DNA of 64,000 nucleotides from Lasiosphaeris hirsuta. Taxonomy: Eukaryota > Ascomycota > Sordariomycetes > Sordariales > Lasiosphaeriaceae. Below the pieces are notes generated by a model. It saw only the letters and a program-made list of their open reading frames with translations, was not told the origin of the DNA and made no database searches. This document shows, piece after piece, positions 32,446 to 43,632 of this stretch. Location: NCBI GenBank assembly GCA_030549175.1, contig JAUKUA010000008.1, positions 682,001-746,000 on the forward strand. The letters are read 5' to 3'. A program made the position numbers and the translations under genes. Positions within the stretch are counted from its first letter, which is position 1; the number at the start of each line of letters is the position of its first letter.

Positions 32446-33495
32446 ATGGAGTGGTTTAAGAAATTGTGGCCAGGGAAACAGGGGGTTGTTCACAGTGCCT
32501 TACCCGAGACCCCGAGCGAGGTCGAGGCTGCACTCCCGCTACTTGATGAGAAAGACGGGGACTATGGAGGACAGCTAAGTGCTGGAAGAGATAAAGCACT
32601 CAAGTGTGTGAGATTACCGCTTCTCAACCTCGCCATATTTGTCGTCTGCCTGCTCTTCTACTCATTCCGCTCTTACACGGCAGCGACAGACGCAGCATGC
32701 GAAAAGAAGATGTGGCCCTCTAGTATGCAGACCGTTTGAGAATATCTGAATGTGGCTAACACGACCCCAAAGGCCCAGAGCGTGGCATTATAGGATTTGA
32801 AAAACGTCAGTACGACTCCGATGTGATTCCTCGGGAGTATTTTGGACTACCTACTGCCGAGCGCCGCGTCGCTTGGGATCGTCTGTGGCAAAGTAGGTCC
32901 AAGCTTCAATTCTCCCCGACATAGTCACAAATCTAATGCAAGAGAAAATGATAGCGGGCTACTTCCCCTTCCCCATCTCTAACTTCGCCCTGGTCAACAA
33001 AACAACAAACCCACTCAACTGGTGGCGTTTGCCGCCTCCACGACAAGACGAGGCCTTAGTAACGTCTGATGGTACGTCGCCCCATACCAGGTACCTGGGA
33101 AGTGACTTAGCATCTGACCACCACCCCTGGGGAACCCTTTCATAGCAATGCACCAAATCCACTGTGTCCAGGGTCTCTGGAAGTTCATGCACCGCAACGA
33201 ATGGGATAACGCCAAGACAAAGGAGAGGAAGACTTTCCACGCAATGCACAACCGTCATTGCAGTGCCTACCTGCTGTCTATTTTGAAATGCCGCGCCGAC
33301 GTCACGCCCGTTTTGTTCCAGCATGATGATTCCGGGTTTGGTGTGTGGAAAACACGAGATGCACCGCGTCGTTGTCGCAAGTTCGACACCATGTACGAGT
33401 GGGAAAACCGGCATAGAATCTGTCCCGAAGTTTGCACCGAGACGAATAGGGGCAAATCATCGATATGTTGTTCGAATTTTCATAGCGCTACTTGA
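32446..33495 (+). CDS. UstYa-family (DUF3328) oxidase, RiPP protein 6, 291 aa
   Basis: Four exons: 32446-32722, 32773-32892, 32943-33071 and 33146-33495, with every junction in phase 1. The membrane helix is LPLLNLAIFVVCLLFYSF after a 55-residue polar N-terminus. The region PERGIIGFEKRQYDSDVIPREYFGLPTAERRVAWDRLW is typical. Motifs are HQIHC (SDAMHQIHCVQGLWKFMH) and HNRHC (HAMHNRHCSAYLLSILKCRADVTPV), both complete. The C-terminus has CRKFDTMYEWENRHR. Probably the rightmost RiPP-cluster gene, followed by repetitive DNA. Confidence 0.9.
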
Positions 33496-34562
33496 TTCTT
33501 AGGTATCTACTTTCAATGTCCATCGGCTGTGTACTAGTTTTGCGTTGAGGCCTGAAAAGGATTGGCCACCAAGTCTTGAGGTCTGAAGAGGACCGTCGCG
33601 CCTACACAGCATTGTGGGGCTAGAGGTTGTTTCTCTTTTGCTTGTTTCATGAGCCTACAGCACGTCTTTGGCTTTAGGGGTCTCACCTTGCAACTTGGAA
33701 TGTAAGATACACTTTAATATATTAATAGCAGCCGATGGCGTCGGGAGCCATTTGTGGTCCGCTGAGTCCCCACAGACAATCCCACCTCATGTAGCGTACA
33801 GGTAATGCTAGGCTGTCGGTCTTACTCCTACTAGTTAGCAGTTTGGTAAGCTGTGCCATGATACAATGGGTGCGCAATATAAGCCGCGCCGCCTCTATAG
33901 TATATAATATTTCTTCTTACCTATAGTAATTCTAGAATAGAGACACTGTCCCCACAAGTAGCTAATTGAATCAATGATTTTATCACTTCTTTATCCACTT
34001 ATTGCTTACAGTTGTTACCACACTTGGGCCACAACTGTGCTATACCTGTGGCTCTCTTATCTCCATGTTTTACATTGCCCTTATAAGCCTCAACACAACT
34101 AACCGGTGAGTTCCTGATAAGGCAACAGGTATAACTTAAAGTTGGACATGGAATATGGTAACGTACATACATGATAAGCGAGTGTCGCACTCTAGCAAAA
34201 GCTCAGTCCCCTCAAAGAGGGAAACCCTCATATATAGTTATATAGTTCTCAGATAATTACTCTGACGGCATGAGTTAAAATGTCATATTTTCAGAGTGTG
34301 CTAACCAATATGGCTACTGAAATATTGATTAATATAATGTTAAGCACATATGTTCATACTTCTAAAACCTTTACACCGGCACATTCTCAACCATATACTC
34401 ACCGTTGACTGTACTAAAATCTAACATATTTCTATGAGAAACTAGGCACTTTCAATGTTAGACTGATTGATGTACGCGTATTAAACCTTTTCACCTGAGT
34501 ACCTATTTAGTCTGCGTATACAACTGGTACTCACTGGCACATTTCCCTTCATCTGACACCAA
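33496..34562. mobile_element. Degenerate repetitive DNA, retrotransposon interior and element end
   Basis: AT-rich, no convincing frame. Next to LTR B, the minus strand reads TTGGTGTCAGATG, a plausible primer-binding site, so the region left of 34562 should be the retrotransposon interior. Positions 34158-34190 carry the repeat end shared with 9829-9857. No protein motif could be read. Confidence 0.45.
34158..34190 (-). repeat. Dispersed repeat end, matches 9829-9857
   Basis: Reverse complement contains GTGCGACACTCGCTTATCA followed by a stretch ending TACGTTAC, as in the pogo-like remnant at 9.8 kb. Confidence 0.6.
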
Positions 34563-34778
34563 TGGAGCGGAGCAATGGAAAAGATTTGTGTATTGAATTG
34601 AGTATGCTCCAGATAAGAGAGCAAGGCGCGTGAGCGCCGAATATATACAAAAGAGAGCGCTAGGCCAAGGACCTAGGCTCCTGCAAGAGGTGTGAGCTCC
34701 TTGCAAGAGCCGGAGCTCCCAGACACAACTGTGGCTGCACGCGGAGCGCTGTGCTACACCCACCGCCGTTATGTGACA
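34563..34778 (-). mobile_element. Ty1/copia-type LTR (copy B), less mutated
   Basis: On the minus strand it begins TGTCACATAACGG and ends CTCCGCTCCA, followed by the primer-site-like TTGGTGTCAGATG. It aligns with LTR A at 7303-7515, keeps many C and G bases lost in A, and serves as the reference for the mutation pattern there. No partner LTR for this copy was seen. Confidence 0.7.
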
Positions 34779-34993
34779 CTTCATTAAAGCATATCCACTT
34801 TAGTACACCCATTTTTTGAATGATTCAGTTTAAGAGTAGAAGATATCATATGTACCTATAGGAGCATATGTTGTCAGGTGTAGGAGGCTCAACCGGACCT
34901 AATATATGAACCAGCTGCAAGGTTAACTAGACCGTGGTTATTACTTTCCAGGGCTATACTAGCACATCCTTTAGATAATAATTCAGAGGTTAT

Positions 34994-36345
34994 TTACAAG
35001 GAGAAAACAGCCTTGGGGTACTCTAGCAACTCTAACATCTCTGGCTTGGTAGAAAACTCTTTGGCTAAAAAGTCACACATTGCCGGTCCTTCGAGATGAG
35101 CACGTCGCCATATCCACCACTGATCTAATGACAACGCTTTGGCATACCAATACAACAACAAAAGCATAGCCGACGGGTCACGGTCAGCCAGCAAACGTAC
35201 GTATCTCGGATCAGGAAATCCGACAAAGGAAAGAAACTTTGAGACCGTGTTCCTGTTGATCTCAAGAGGAATGATCTGAGCTAGAAGGGTAGCCGCGGTG
35301 TGATAGGGATTGCTTGTTGGTGTGGAAAACTCATCCAAACCATACAGCTCGATGAAGATAGGGGGCAAATTAAAAACTTCATCGCCTACATTTGCCGTTG
35401 GCTGGATGAACTGAGCCAAAGTACTCGTTATGGGGACCCTGCCCGATGTACCTTGCTTCCTGATAGGATTGGAGAGCTCAATGATAGCCTGCTTTCCGCT
35501 AGTGAGTTTGAGCCAGCTCAGATCGTCGGCCGAGGGAGGAGTGAGGGGCCAAGATTCGTCCATTCTTGTGGCCGTGATGTCGGCAAAGGCGGACGTCGCT
35601 GTTAAGGCGGCGGCAGGCCACAGTGCATCCCTTTCGTGTGGATCGATAGGTCGGGACAGTTTCTTATTGAAGAGTGTGGTGCCATGGAAGTAGTGGTAGG
35701 CCAAAGCAACAGTCTTCCTTCTATCTGACGCACTGGCGCTGTGAATATCGTGAATAAGTGTTAATGCGAGGACCATGTGCATCAGGAAAGGATTCTACTC
35801 GTTGGTCAGTAAGCCACTGGGGAGATGTCCATTTTGGGACTAACTAACAGCAATTGCTTCCTTTATTATTTCTTGTTGGAAAAGCAGGGATAAATCCTTG
35901 GGCCCAACAGTGAGAATGTTGGTGTGTTGAAACCTGCTCAGGAGAGCCATATCATGACGCTTCATTTCATACATTGCGATACCTTTCTCCTTGGCCAATG
36001 GCAGCCATATCGGGACTGGCTGTACGGCTCTTGGTATTGGAATCGCCCGAGCACCTGGACCGGGACTAGGACCGAGGTCGACTTTGAAGGCACCAGCAAA
36101 CGCAAGCTGCATTTGGGTTCCTGCTTCAAAGCTGCACTTCAAGCCATGTGATACGCATTTCCCGCACTCTGGTTTCGTCTCATCACACTAGGTACTATTA
36201 GTGCCATTGGGCGTCGATTGAAGCGGATGTTAAGCAGGAATTATACCTTGACTCTGCGGACTTTACAGTTGGCGCAGCCGTATCTCGACTTGCGGTGTTC
36301 CTTGCGAACTCGTGTTTGGTGGTTGGGCCGTTCCAACAAAGACAT
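34994..36345 (-). CDS. Zn2Cys6 transcription factor, 412 aa
   Basis: Exons 36345-36247, 36187-35849 and 35794-34994 in phase 0. The binuclear zinc cluster spans intron 1: GCANCKVRRVK joined to CDETKPECGKCVSHGLKC, giving C-x2-C-x6-C-x6-C-x2-C-x6-C. The rest is the fungal-specific regulatory domain of the UPC2/sterol-uptake type (LLSRFQHTNILTV, then NPFLMHMVLALTLIHDIHSA and AYHYFHGTTLFNKKL). Start chosen because MSLLERPN precedes the basic segment RVRKEHRKSRYG. It lies between the retrotransposon and an MDR oxidoreductase in divergent orientation; it may regulate that enzyme or the RiPP cluster. Confidence 0.88.
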
Positions 36346-36956
36346 TGCACTGAATATGCAACCAATAGAAGCAGCTGGAATACGACATGAGTCGAGGGAT
36401 AGATGTTCTCGACTGTGATGTGTTTGGTAGTGCAATGCACGGTTGAAGGTGGGAAGTTATTTGCTGAATTAGTCCTCCGGACGCTGAGGGGAGACGTCCC
36501 GCATTGCGGAGAAAGGCGGGCCACAAACAGGGGATGCGGAGTGCTTTTGCAGGAAGAAACGATGTCGATCCTATTCTTTGGTTGGCTCTTCAGACCTAGC
36601 GCGGCTAGATTGAACGCCGCCACCGTGACGCTAACCTCATTTCGTATTTGCTATCCTCCGTATGGGACGAGCTCCGTCAGGGCCGTAATCCTTATCCCAC
36701 AATTTCGCAACTTGATGTTTGACAACGTTCGCGAATCAAGGAGCAAGCGCTGAGCCGCACCGACCACCGAGCTAATTAATGAAAGGAAAATCGAAAGACA
36801 CGCAGCTGACATTCCTAAGCAGATTCTAGCAATGCAAAAAAATATCAGGCTATATAACTGACAAGATGTCTGCCCCCAACGCCATCTGAACGCACAGCAT
36901 TGTCCAACACGAGCCATACCGAACATAGCGGATCATTTTGTCAATACACAATCAAC
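36346..36956. promoter_or_regulatory. Divergent promoter of the Zn2Cys6 regulator and MDR oxidoreductase
   Basis: No coding signal beyond antisense frames. The MDR leader ends TCAACATGG at 36957. Confidence 0.45.
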
Positions 36957-38105
36957 ATGGAGAATCCCACACCCGAAATTCCTCCAACTATGAAAGCCCT
37001 GGTCTACGAAAGCAAAGACACAGGTATAACCCTCAACACAGTCCCAACGCCTAAGGTTCACCCTGGTGCTGTTCTGTGTAAAGTCCTAGCAAGTTACATC
37101 AGTGCCGGCATCGGCGAGAGACTCGGACCAAGCGCCGGCCCGGTCTTTTTAACGCATCCGATTCCCATGATTCCGGGAGTCTATTCAATCGGCCGAGTGG
37201 TTGCCATTGGCCCTGACACAACCAAGCTCACGGTGGGCCAACTTGTTCTCATCGACCCTTTTGTCCGTGGCCGTGACGACAGCGACGTTCAGATACTCTT
37301 GGCCGCTTTTGACGGCCCTACTCCGGCCTCCAAGAAGCTCGCCGCAGAGTATTGGCGAAACGGAACCTACGCCGAGTACGTCCGATCACCTTTGGAAAAC
37401 ACCTGGGCTCTAGACGAAGCTCGGCTCTGCGGCAGTCCATCTGACGGCGGTCTCGGGTACACAATCCCAGAACTCATTGCCATTCCCATCTTCACTTGCT
37501 GCTATGGTGGTCTGCGCGGTATTGACCTCAAGGCCGGAGAGACCATCATTATCTCTCCCGCAACGGGCCATTTCAGCATGTCAGCTGTGGCAATTGCCAA
37601 CGCCATTGGTGCCAACGTTACCGCTGTGAGCCGGAACGCTGAGCGGCTGAAGAAGCTTCAAGAGATGTTTCCATTAATTAGGACGGTGATTCCTACTGGC
37701 GACGTTGCAAAAGACACCGAGGCGATTGTTGCTGGGGGTGGCCTTGCAGATGTCGTCATGGACGTCTCTCCCCCCGCCGCCACCGGATCAACCTACATCG
37801 AAAGCTGTATTGGCGCTCTGAAGCAATATGGACGCATCTCTTTGATGGGAGGCCGGATGGACCCAAAGCTGCCCATTGGCTTCTTCCAGCTTATGTTCAA
37901 GAATCTGACCGTGCGAGGCCAGTACGCATATGAGCGAGAGGACGTCAAGGGACTTATCAAACTGGTCGAGTCGGGCAGGTTGCCCATTGGAAAGAAGGCT
38001 GGGCTCCCGACTGTTGCTGAGGTTTCACTGGAGCAGTTTAAAGACGCGTTGGCGGCAGCTGCACGGGATCCCGGGCTGACTGGATTTGTCACATTTGTCC
38101 CATGA
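36957..38105 (+). CDS. MDR-superfamily alcohol dehydrogenase/quinone reductase-like, 382 aa
   Basis: Intronless. Start at MENPTPEIPPTMKALVYESKD, where TMKALVY is the usual first strand. The catalytic domain shows PMIPGVYSIGRVVAIGPDTTKLTVGQLVLIDPFVRGRD. The Rossmann half carries an unusual dinucleotide-binding turn (ETIIISPATGHFSMSAVAIANAIGANVTAVSRNAERL), aligning with the canonical GxGxxG position as ATGHFS. The paired Cys ligands of the structural zinc are not evident, so it is probably a zinc-independent or single-zinc member. Expected NAD(P)H-dependent reduction or oxidation of a carbonyl/alcohol; substrate unknown. Possibly part of either cluster. Confidence 0.85.
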   Translation: MENPTPEIPPTMKALVYESKDTGITLNTVPTPKVHPGAVLCKVLASYISAGIGERLGPSAGPVFLTHPIPMIPGVYSIGRVVAIGPDTTKLTVGQLVLIDPFVRGRDDSDVQILLAAFDGPTPASKKLAAEYWRNGTYAEYVRSPLENTWALDEARLCGSPSDGGLGYTIPELIAIPIFTCCYGGLRGIDLKAGETIIISPATGHFSMSAVAIANAIGANVTAVSRNAERLKKLQEMFPLIRTVIPTGDVAKDTEAIVAGGGLADVVMDVSPPAATGSTYIESCIGALKQYGRISLMGGRMDPKLPIGFFQLMFKNLTVRGQYAYEREDVKGLIKLVESGRLPIGKKAGLPTVAEVSLEQFKDALAAAARDPGLTGFVTFVP

Positions 38106-40784
38106 GCAACCGTGGTCAGTGACATATCGTCGGGACTGAGGAACAAAGCGCTGTACCTAAATACCACTCACATTATGACTCACTTCCCGAGACCCAACTA
38201 ACTTTCTTCTGTTTATAATCTCCCTATGAGGCGAAACACATGCTGCGCACCCGCAACGCTCAGCGCTTAGCCCTCCCACGATTTCAAGCATCACTAAAAT
38301 GCATCTGACATGTTCATCCCACCCCAAAAGACCCCGCCTCCCCTTCCCAAGCCGGAAGCCATCACAGATGTCAGGAGCACTGTATGCAGAGCCCACGCTT
38401 CAATTCCAAGCCTGTATTCATTCGATGCATCTCCGCTCCCGCCCCCACAGGAACATGTTCACGGCGATGATCTGGGTGGTAGGTGGAGATATACATCTGG
38501 CTGGCCTATAGAAGAAACACTTCCTATATGAAATACCTTTGGTCGGTAAAGCCTCACCTTGCTGCCCCCTACCCAACACAATATCGCGCACCCTCCTAGC
38601 CATGGGCGGCGGTTGAGGGGGTTATAAAAAAAGAGGCAGAAGAAGGCAGCGGACGGGGCTACGAGGTCAATAGTGCTATCAAGGATAGTTAGTGATGCTA
38701 CCTCATCCTATCTTTGGCGTTGGACAGAAGTATTGCCCGAACCGTGACAAATATATCCCGGGACTTACTAAGAATGTATTTGGCGGATTTTAGGATCAGT
38801 GATGCATCTTCTGACATAAGACCGACTGCACAACCTCACTATTAATCTCATTGCTTTCGTAGAAGGAGGTGATATTGCCGTTGGATCTTCTGGGAAGGGA
38901 GCAGCTTCTATATAGTTAGCCTCTTGGAGAGCTTGAAGAGTTTTGAAAAGTGGATGGGTCTTGTCGAAGCCCGCTAAAATTTTTGGCCGCGTATAAACAA
39001 GACTACTGTGCGTTGCAAGCACTACGCTCCTTTTGGAATTCGGCGCTAGTGCGCGTCTTCGCCACACGCGTTATTTGCAACACCGAACAACTGCAACAAT
39101 ACAATCAAATTCTCAATTTACCGACTTTTACAGCCATTTGAACCGTATCCACCACGAATATCTTCATATTGCGACCGCTTGCAAGTTATTTATAGCCATG
39201 GTTTGGTACGTCAACAAGTATTAAAAGGCCGTTATTTACCTCATGATGGTAGAGGGCTTACCTGTCAAGGCGATTACCTCTATAGTTACCCCCCACAACA
39301 TTTTCTGACCAAGTCTGGATTAGTCCCAAAGCCTGAGCAGGGGGTGAGGCACAGCGATCACCTCCCTGAGCCAAGGTGAGTTTAGGTTTTGGCCCGGCTA
39401 TAGTTACCGTGATTTAAAATCGGGTGTATGTGAGTCACAAAGATCCGCTCCTGGGCCCAGTTTTAGGACACCAGTCCACCACCAAGTACTACCGTTTTCC
39501 TTTGCCCATACAAGTAACCACCGTTAATAGACCCACTGAAACTGCCGCTCGTTCTCGGAGCGTATCTCCAACGTACCCGGGTCAAATTTCAAATTCTCTA
39601 AACTACAGATAAAACGTTTACCGATATATGTAGACTAACTGTGTTGTAGAAAGGGAGCATCGGAGAGTGTGACCACTATCCACAGCAGGTGAGAGGTCAA
39701 GAACGAACTTGCCAGGTTGTGCTTGTTTCAATCACACACTGAAGACGGGTTCAACTGGTAGGTCGGATGACTGAGGGAGGTCAAATGGTTGATGGAACAA
39801 TAAGGGGGTTATGCAGATCAATTCTCGCCCCTCAGCTTCATCCAGAGATTCCGCTGAAAATATTTTAAGGGTCTGCGTATAAACAACAAGCTTAACAGAG
39901 GATAGGAGGAATCTTGTCAAGCTGTTGTCGAAGGAGTCATGAGGAACATCTTTTCTTACGGTCAGCGCTCGACTCACGCTCCTCCTTTTATGTATTAGAT
40001 ACAAAGTGCTTGGGACATGCCCAGCGGTCCACTGAGAGTATCAGATGGAATCATCGGTCCTGGCTTCCTCCCTGGCGCCCGCCTCGCGTGTCTTGCTTGC
40101 TAGGGTTCTGTCCAGTGAATTCCACCACGCCTCTGTCATCCTGCGGTCGGGGATCAGCGTCAGCCAGGGATAGCGAACTATCGTCGATATGCTCCCTCAC
40201 GGTGACCATCCCTTCGTGACTCACCAGGAGAGGTCGCGTCCACTTGGCCCTAGTGATCCTAGACTCTGGAGAACTTCGGTCTTCGGGGAGCTCAGCAGTG
40301 TGACATAAGGAGGGCGAACTATTTTCCTCGCGTCATTTCCCTGTGCGAAGATCTGGACACAGCTGTGGCCACCTGTTACCACTGAAGCTAGACTCCGGAG
40401 AGCATCAGCTCTGGGTCTTCCAACTGCGACCGTGCGATAACTAGTAGATCTATCATTCGAAAGACCAAAGCAACTGACTCATCTTAATCGTCAGCAGTCT
40501 TACTGACTTAACCATAATGCTAAGGTCGATTGGCATGTCTACGATAAATCTTTAGTCTGATGACGTCCTCATCGAATCATCTTATATAATCTTGTCGCGG
40601 CGGTGGTAACGAACTCCTCCCCTGGGTTACTATCCATTTCATCCTCCGGGGGGACGCCGGCGCACAATCACGGCGAAGGAACGGGCCGGAAGCCGCAACA
40701 CCAGAAAAATACCAGGCCCAACACCCACCGGAGCGGTTCTACATACAGAATAGTTTCAGTAAATAGACCCTTCTGAGTAGTCGG
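38106..40784. other. Gene-poor stretch, no supported gene
   Basis: Minus-strand frames near 38768-39067 (containing HPLFKTLQALQEANY) and 39732-40004 (containing GRELICITPLLFHQPFDLP) may be fragments of old genes or transposons, but neither has a recognisable domain. The GC profile changes abruptly several times, as in degraded repeats. Confidence 0.4.
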
Positions 40785-41050
40785 ATGTACCATCTCAAAT
40801 TCCTAGCTAAGATACCAGGTACCATACCGAAATCCGAGCTGGAATATTATGTACCATCCCAGAGTATATATTGGTATGCTCCGAGACATCCCGTTATGTA
40901 CTGATCTGCTGTAGGACGTCCCATCATGCACTGGGTTTCTCATGTACCATCCTAAATTCTGGGCTGGGATACCGTGTACCATCCCAAATTCTGAGCTAGG
41001 ATATCGTATACCGTCCCAAGGTATATACTGGTATATTCCGGAAGGGAGGG
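40785..41050. repeat. Degenerate minisatellite, GTACCATCCCAAATTC family
   Basis: At least five imperfect copies of a roughly 32-40-bp unit, GTACCATCCCAAATTCTGAG followed by CTGGGATACCGT-like sequence, with variants such as GTACCATACCGAAATCCGAG. Confidence 0.7.
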
Positions 41051-41065
41051 ATCAGTGGCCTAGGA

Positions 41066-41175
41066 ATAGGCGTCACTAGCCCAGAAGTGGGTTTATTAGC
41101 TCAAAATTGGGATCAGTGGCCCGAGGTGGGCTCAGTGGCCAAGAAGTGGGTTCAGGGCCCAGAAGCGGCCCAAAG
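41066..41175. repeat. Minisatellite, CAGTGGCCCAGAAGTGGG family
   Basis: About six imperfect copies of an 18-20-bp unit (CAGTGGCCCGAGGTGGG, CAGTGGCCAAGAAGTGGG, CAGGGCCCAGAAGCGG). The period and composition are unrelated to the preceding array. Confidence 0.7.
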
Positions 41176-42187
41176 CCTAAGTTGGTGATAAAAAGAGAGA
41201 CTGTCACTGCCCTAGGGGTCGGAATAGATGGGTGGCTAGGTAACGGCACAGGAGTGGCCCAAAATAAGGCACACAATCGCTCAGGCTGGCTGAGGTTAAG
41301 GAGGCAACTGCTCAGTTCCGAAGAAAAGGGAAATTCGTGGTGTCGATTTTAGGGTTATATACCGCCTGTATCCTCGGCCTAGACCCATAATATTGCGATA
41401 AACTTATCCCTGCGGCTATACATATACTCGGCCGTAGTCTCAGTCTTCCCAATCCCACCCATACCGCACAATAGTTCGACGTAGATCCGGTCGGGCTACG
41501 TGTAACGCTATGGGGCGTCAAGATAACAAGGATAGGGGTTGGCACTGCAAGGTGGTGGAACAGATTGTTGGTGTTAGGGGGTTGCAAGAAGATCAATTGA
41601 AGCCTGGCCATTCCTCTGAACAGAGGAGAACTAGTCACTCTTTTTTATGTGCGAGGACCTTCTTGGATTTGGGAGGGTGTATTGCGGGTTCTTTGTGGTC
41701 TGCCTCTCAAATCCTCCCGGGCCCCGCGCGCGACACGGGAAGGTGTTTTATTTATCTAGTGTTCTGCACGCTCCCGGGGGAGTCCACGATGCCTACACTC
41801 ACAGGTATGTGTTACAGCTATATTCAATCGCTCTCATGCTCGCCGCCTATCTCTTCCCAGACAGATCTAATTATTGTACCCGCTTTCAGTCCTCTCAGCT
41901 CCTTTACCAGCAGGCGCAAGTGGCTTCTCGTGCTGATCTTGAACGGGCCAAACTCCTGAATCTCCAGCATGTGGGTTACATCGGCGATCGGTGGTAGGAC
42001 TGCAGCCGGTGTAGGCTTAAACAAGTCATTAATATAAGCATCAGTGTAGGAGCTTATGCTAATGAAGACCTCGTCTACGTCCTAGGCGATCATAAGTGTA
42101 TGGTGGAAGGGGTCTGTCTCTCGGTGCTGCAGATGCCATATGAGTATATCTTGCGTGTTGATCCGGTTGCCGGTGAGAGTTACTCAC
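41176..42187. other. No supported gene
   Basis: Several overlapping short frames without family signal. Possible distal exons of the minus-strand gene ending near 42188 may lie here, but I could not join them. Confidence 0.35.
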
Positions 42188-42250
42188 CTCGCGCTCCTCT
42201 ATCTCCCAGATAAATGCTGCATGTTCCACAGTTTGTTGAGCTCGGACGGA

Positions 42251-42334
<84 letters not shown>

Positions 42335-43391
42335 GCCGTCGCGTTTGGCGCTTTTGCCTTCGAAGATGATCGCTGGTAATATTCTCCTATGCTGGCCCAG
42401 GGGGGATACCACCGTCGGTACGCGCACGAAACGCCGCGGGCTTATCGGCACCGGACACCGGGCCGAACTGAAAGGTCTGCTCAAACACATTGGCTACACA
42501 TACCGGAATCCTCGTAGGAGGCTGGATTTGGGTTGCGATAGCCGCAATAAAGGTAACGAGGAAATCGATAACAAGGGTCTCGGTCGGGCTACGCGGTGCA
42601 GGCAGGGGCAGGTCGGTAGCCGCCGCGCTATCGTTGGCGTCTGCGGCGATGAGCAATCCCAAGCCACCTTGGCCGTCGCTGTTATCGTCGGCGTTTGAGG
42701 AAATGGTCGAGTTCCTGGGGTGAGCGGCTGTGGGTGTGTCGTCGTCAGTCCGCCGATCAGCCCGGCGGTGAACTAGATCCACCAGAGGACTTGTCTGAGC
42801 ACCTGCATATTCTCTTCGGACTCTGGGGGCTCTTGGTGCGTCAAGTACCCGGGGTGGGGCTTCGTACTGTGGCGAGGATGGGAGACGCCGGTCCAATAGG
42901 TTGTGCAAACTGACAAGTTGTGCATAGGGGCCCAGCTGATCTCCTCGGCTCCCAATCGTCTGCGTAGGAGTAATTGGCCGGCTTTGGACGCAGATCAAAT
43001 CCATTAGAATTTCCAGCTTGCCCAGTCCCAGCGCACCGACGTCCAAAAGGTGGCGAGCGCAGTCGGCATCCTCCTGGAGAAGGGCATCCTTGGTGACGAG
43101 GGCTTGGAGAGTATGATCTGCCGGTTCTCGCTTGGGCCAGATAACGCGTACGGTTAGGAACGATCCGGCGGGGACATTCGAAGCCGAGAAAGGTCCTGTT
43201 AAGAGCAGTTAGAAACATGGTCGAATTGGGTACGACGAAAGCGTACCTTGGTAGCAAATGTCGGACAGATAACACGAACTGAGGCCGAGCCTCTCCGCGT
43301 CGTCTCGCCACTCACCAACATTTTTGGGAATCCGTTGCAGTCCGCAGCCCGCCTTTCTCGGTATCGAAGCCGGCCCTAGGGCCTGCTCCAT
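42188..43391 (-). CDS. Hypothetical protein with poly-Asn tract, uncertain model
   Basis: Minus strand. ATG at 43391 (MEQALGPASIPRKAGCGLQRIP), a good intron (GTACGC...TTAACAG, 43246-43195), then ordered sequence (ASNVPAGSFLTVRVIWPKREPADHTLQ..., KLEILMDLICVQSRPITPTQ) and a Ser/Asp-rich stretch. A hydrophobic segment (LVIDFLVTFIAAIATQI) follows, and, after a probable further intron near 42400, a run of about 28 Asn encoded by the TTG/CAA microsatellite. The Asn run is followed by SVRAQQTVEHAAFIWEIEERE and a GTGAGT donor at 42187. The 3' end is not found. No family recognised. Confidence 0.35.
42252..42335 (+). repeat. (TTG)28 microsatellite
   Basis: An uninterrupted run of 28 TTG units, 84 bp. 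If coding on the minus strand it gives poly-Asn; on the plus strand poly-Leu or poly-Val. Perfect purity implies recent expansion and likely length variation between strains. Confidence 0.97.
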
Positions 43392-43632
43392 GGTAGGTCA
43401 GATGATGGGGAGGGGGGGCGGTGCGAAGCTAAGGTCAAAGCATATTGTTTGCGTTGCCAAGTGCGTGACAAGAAAAGAGGTCCTCAAAGAAAATGCGTTA
43501 AGCGATCTGGACGCAGCGGGCCGGGGTGTGGGGTTGATCAATCCCGCACCGCTGCGTTATGTCACAGACACGTGCATACACGCATTTTTCTGGAAAGCGA
43601 GATTACGCGTCGTCCCAAAGCAACATCATCAC

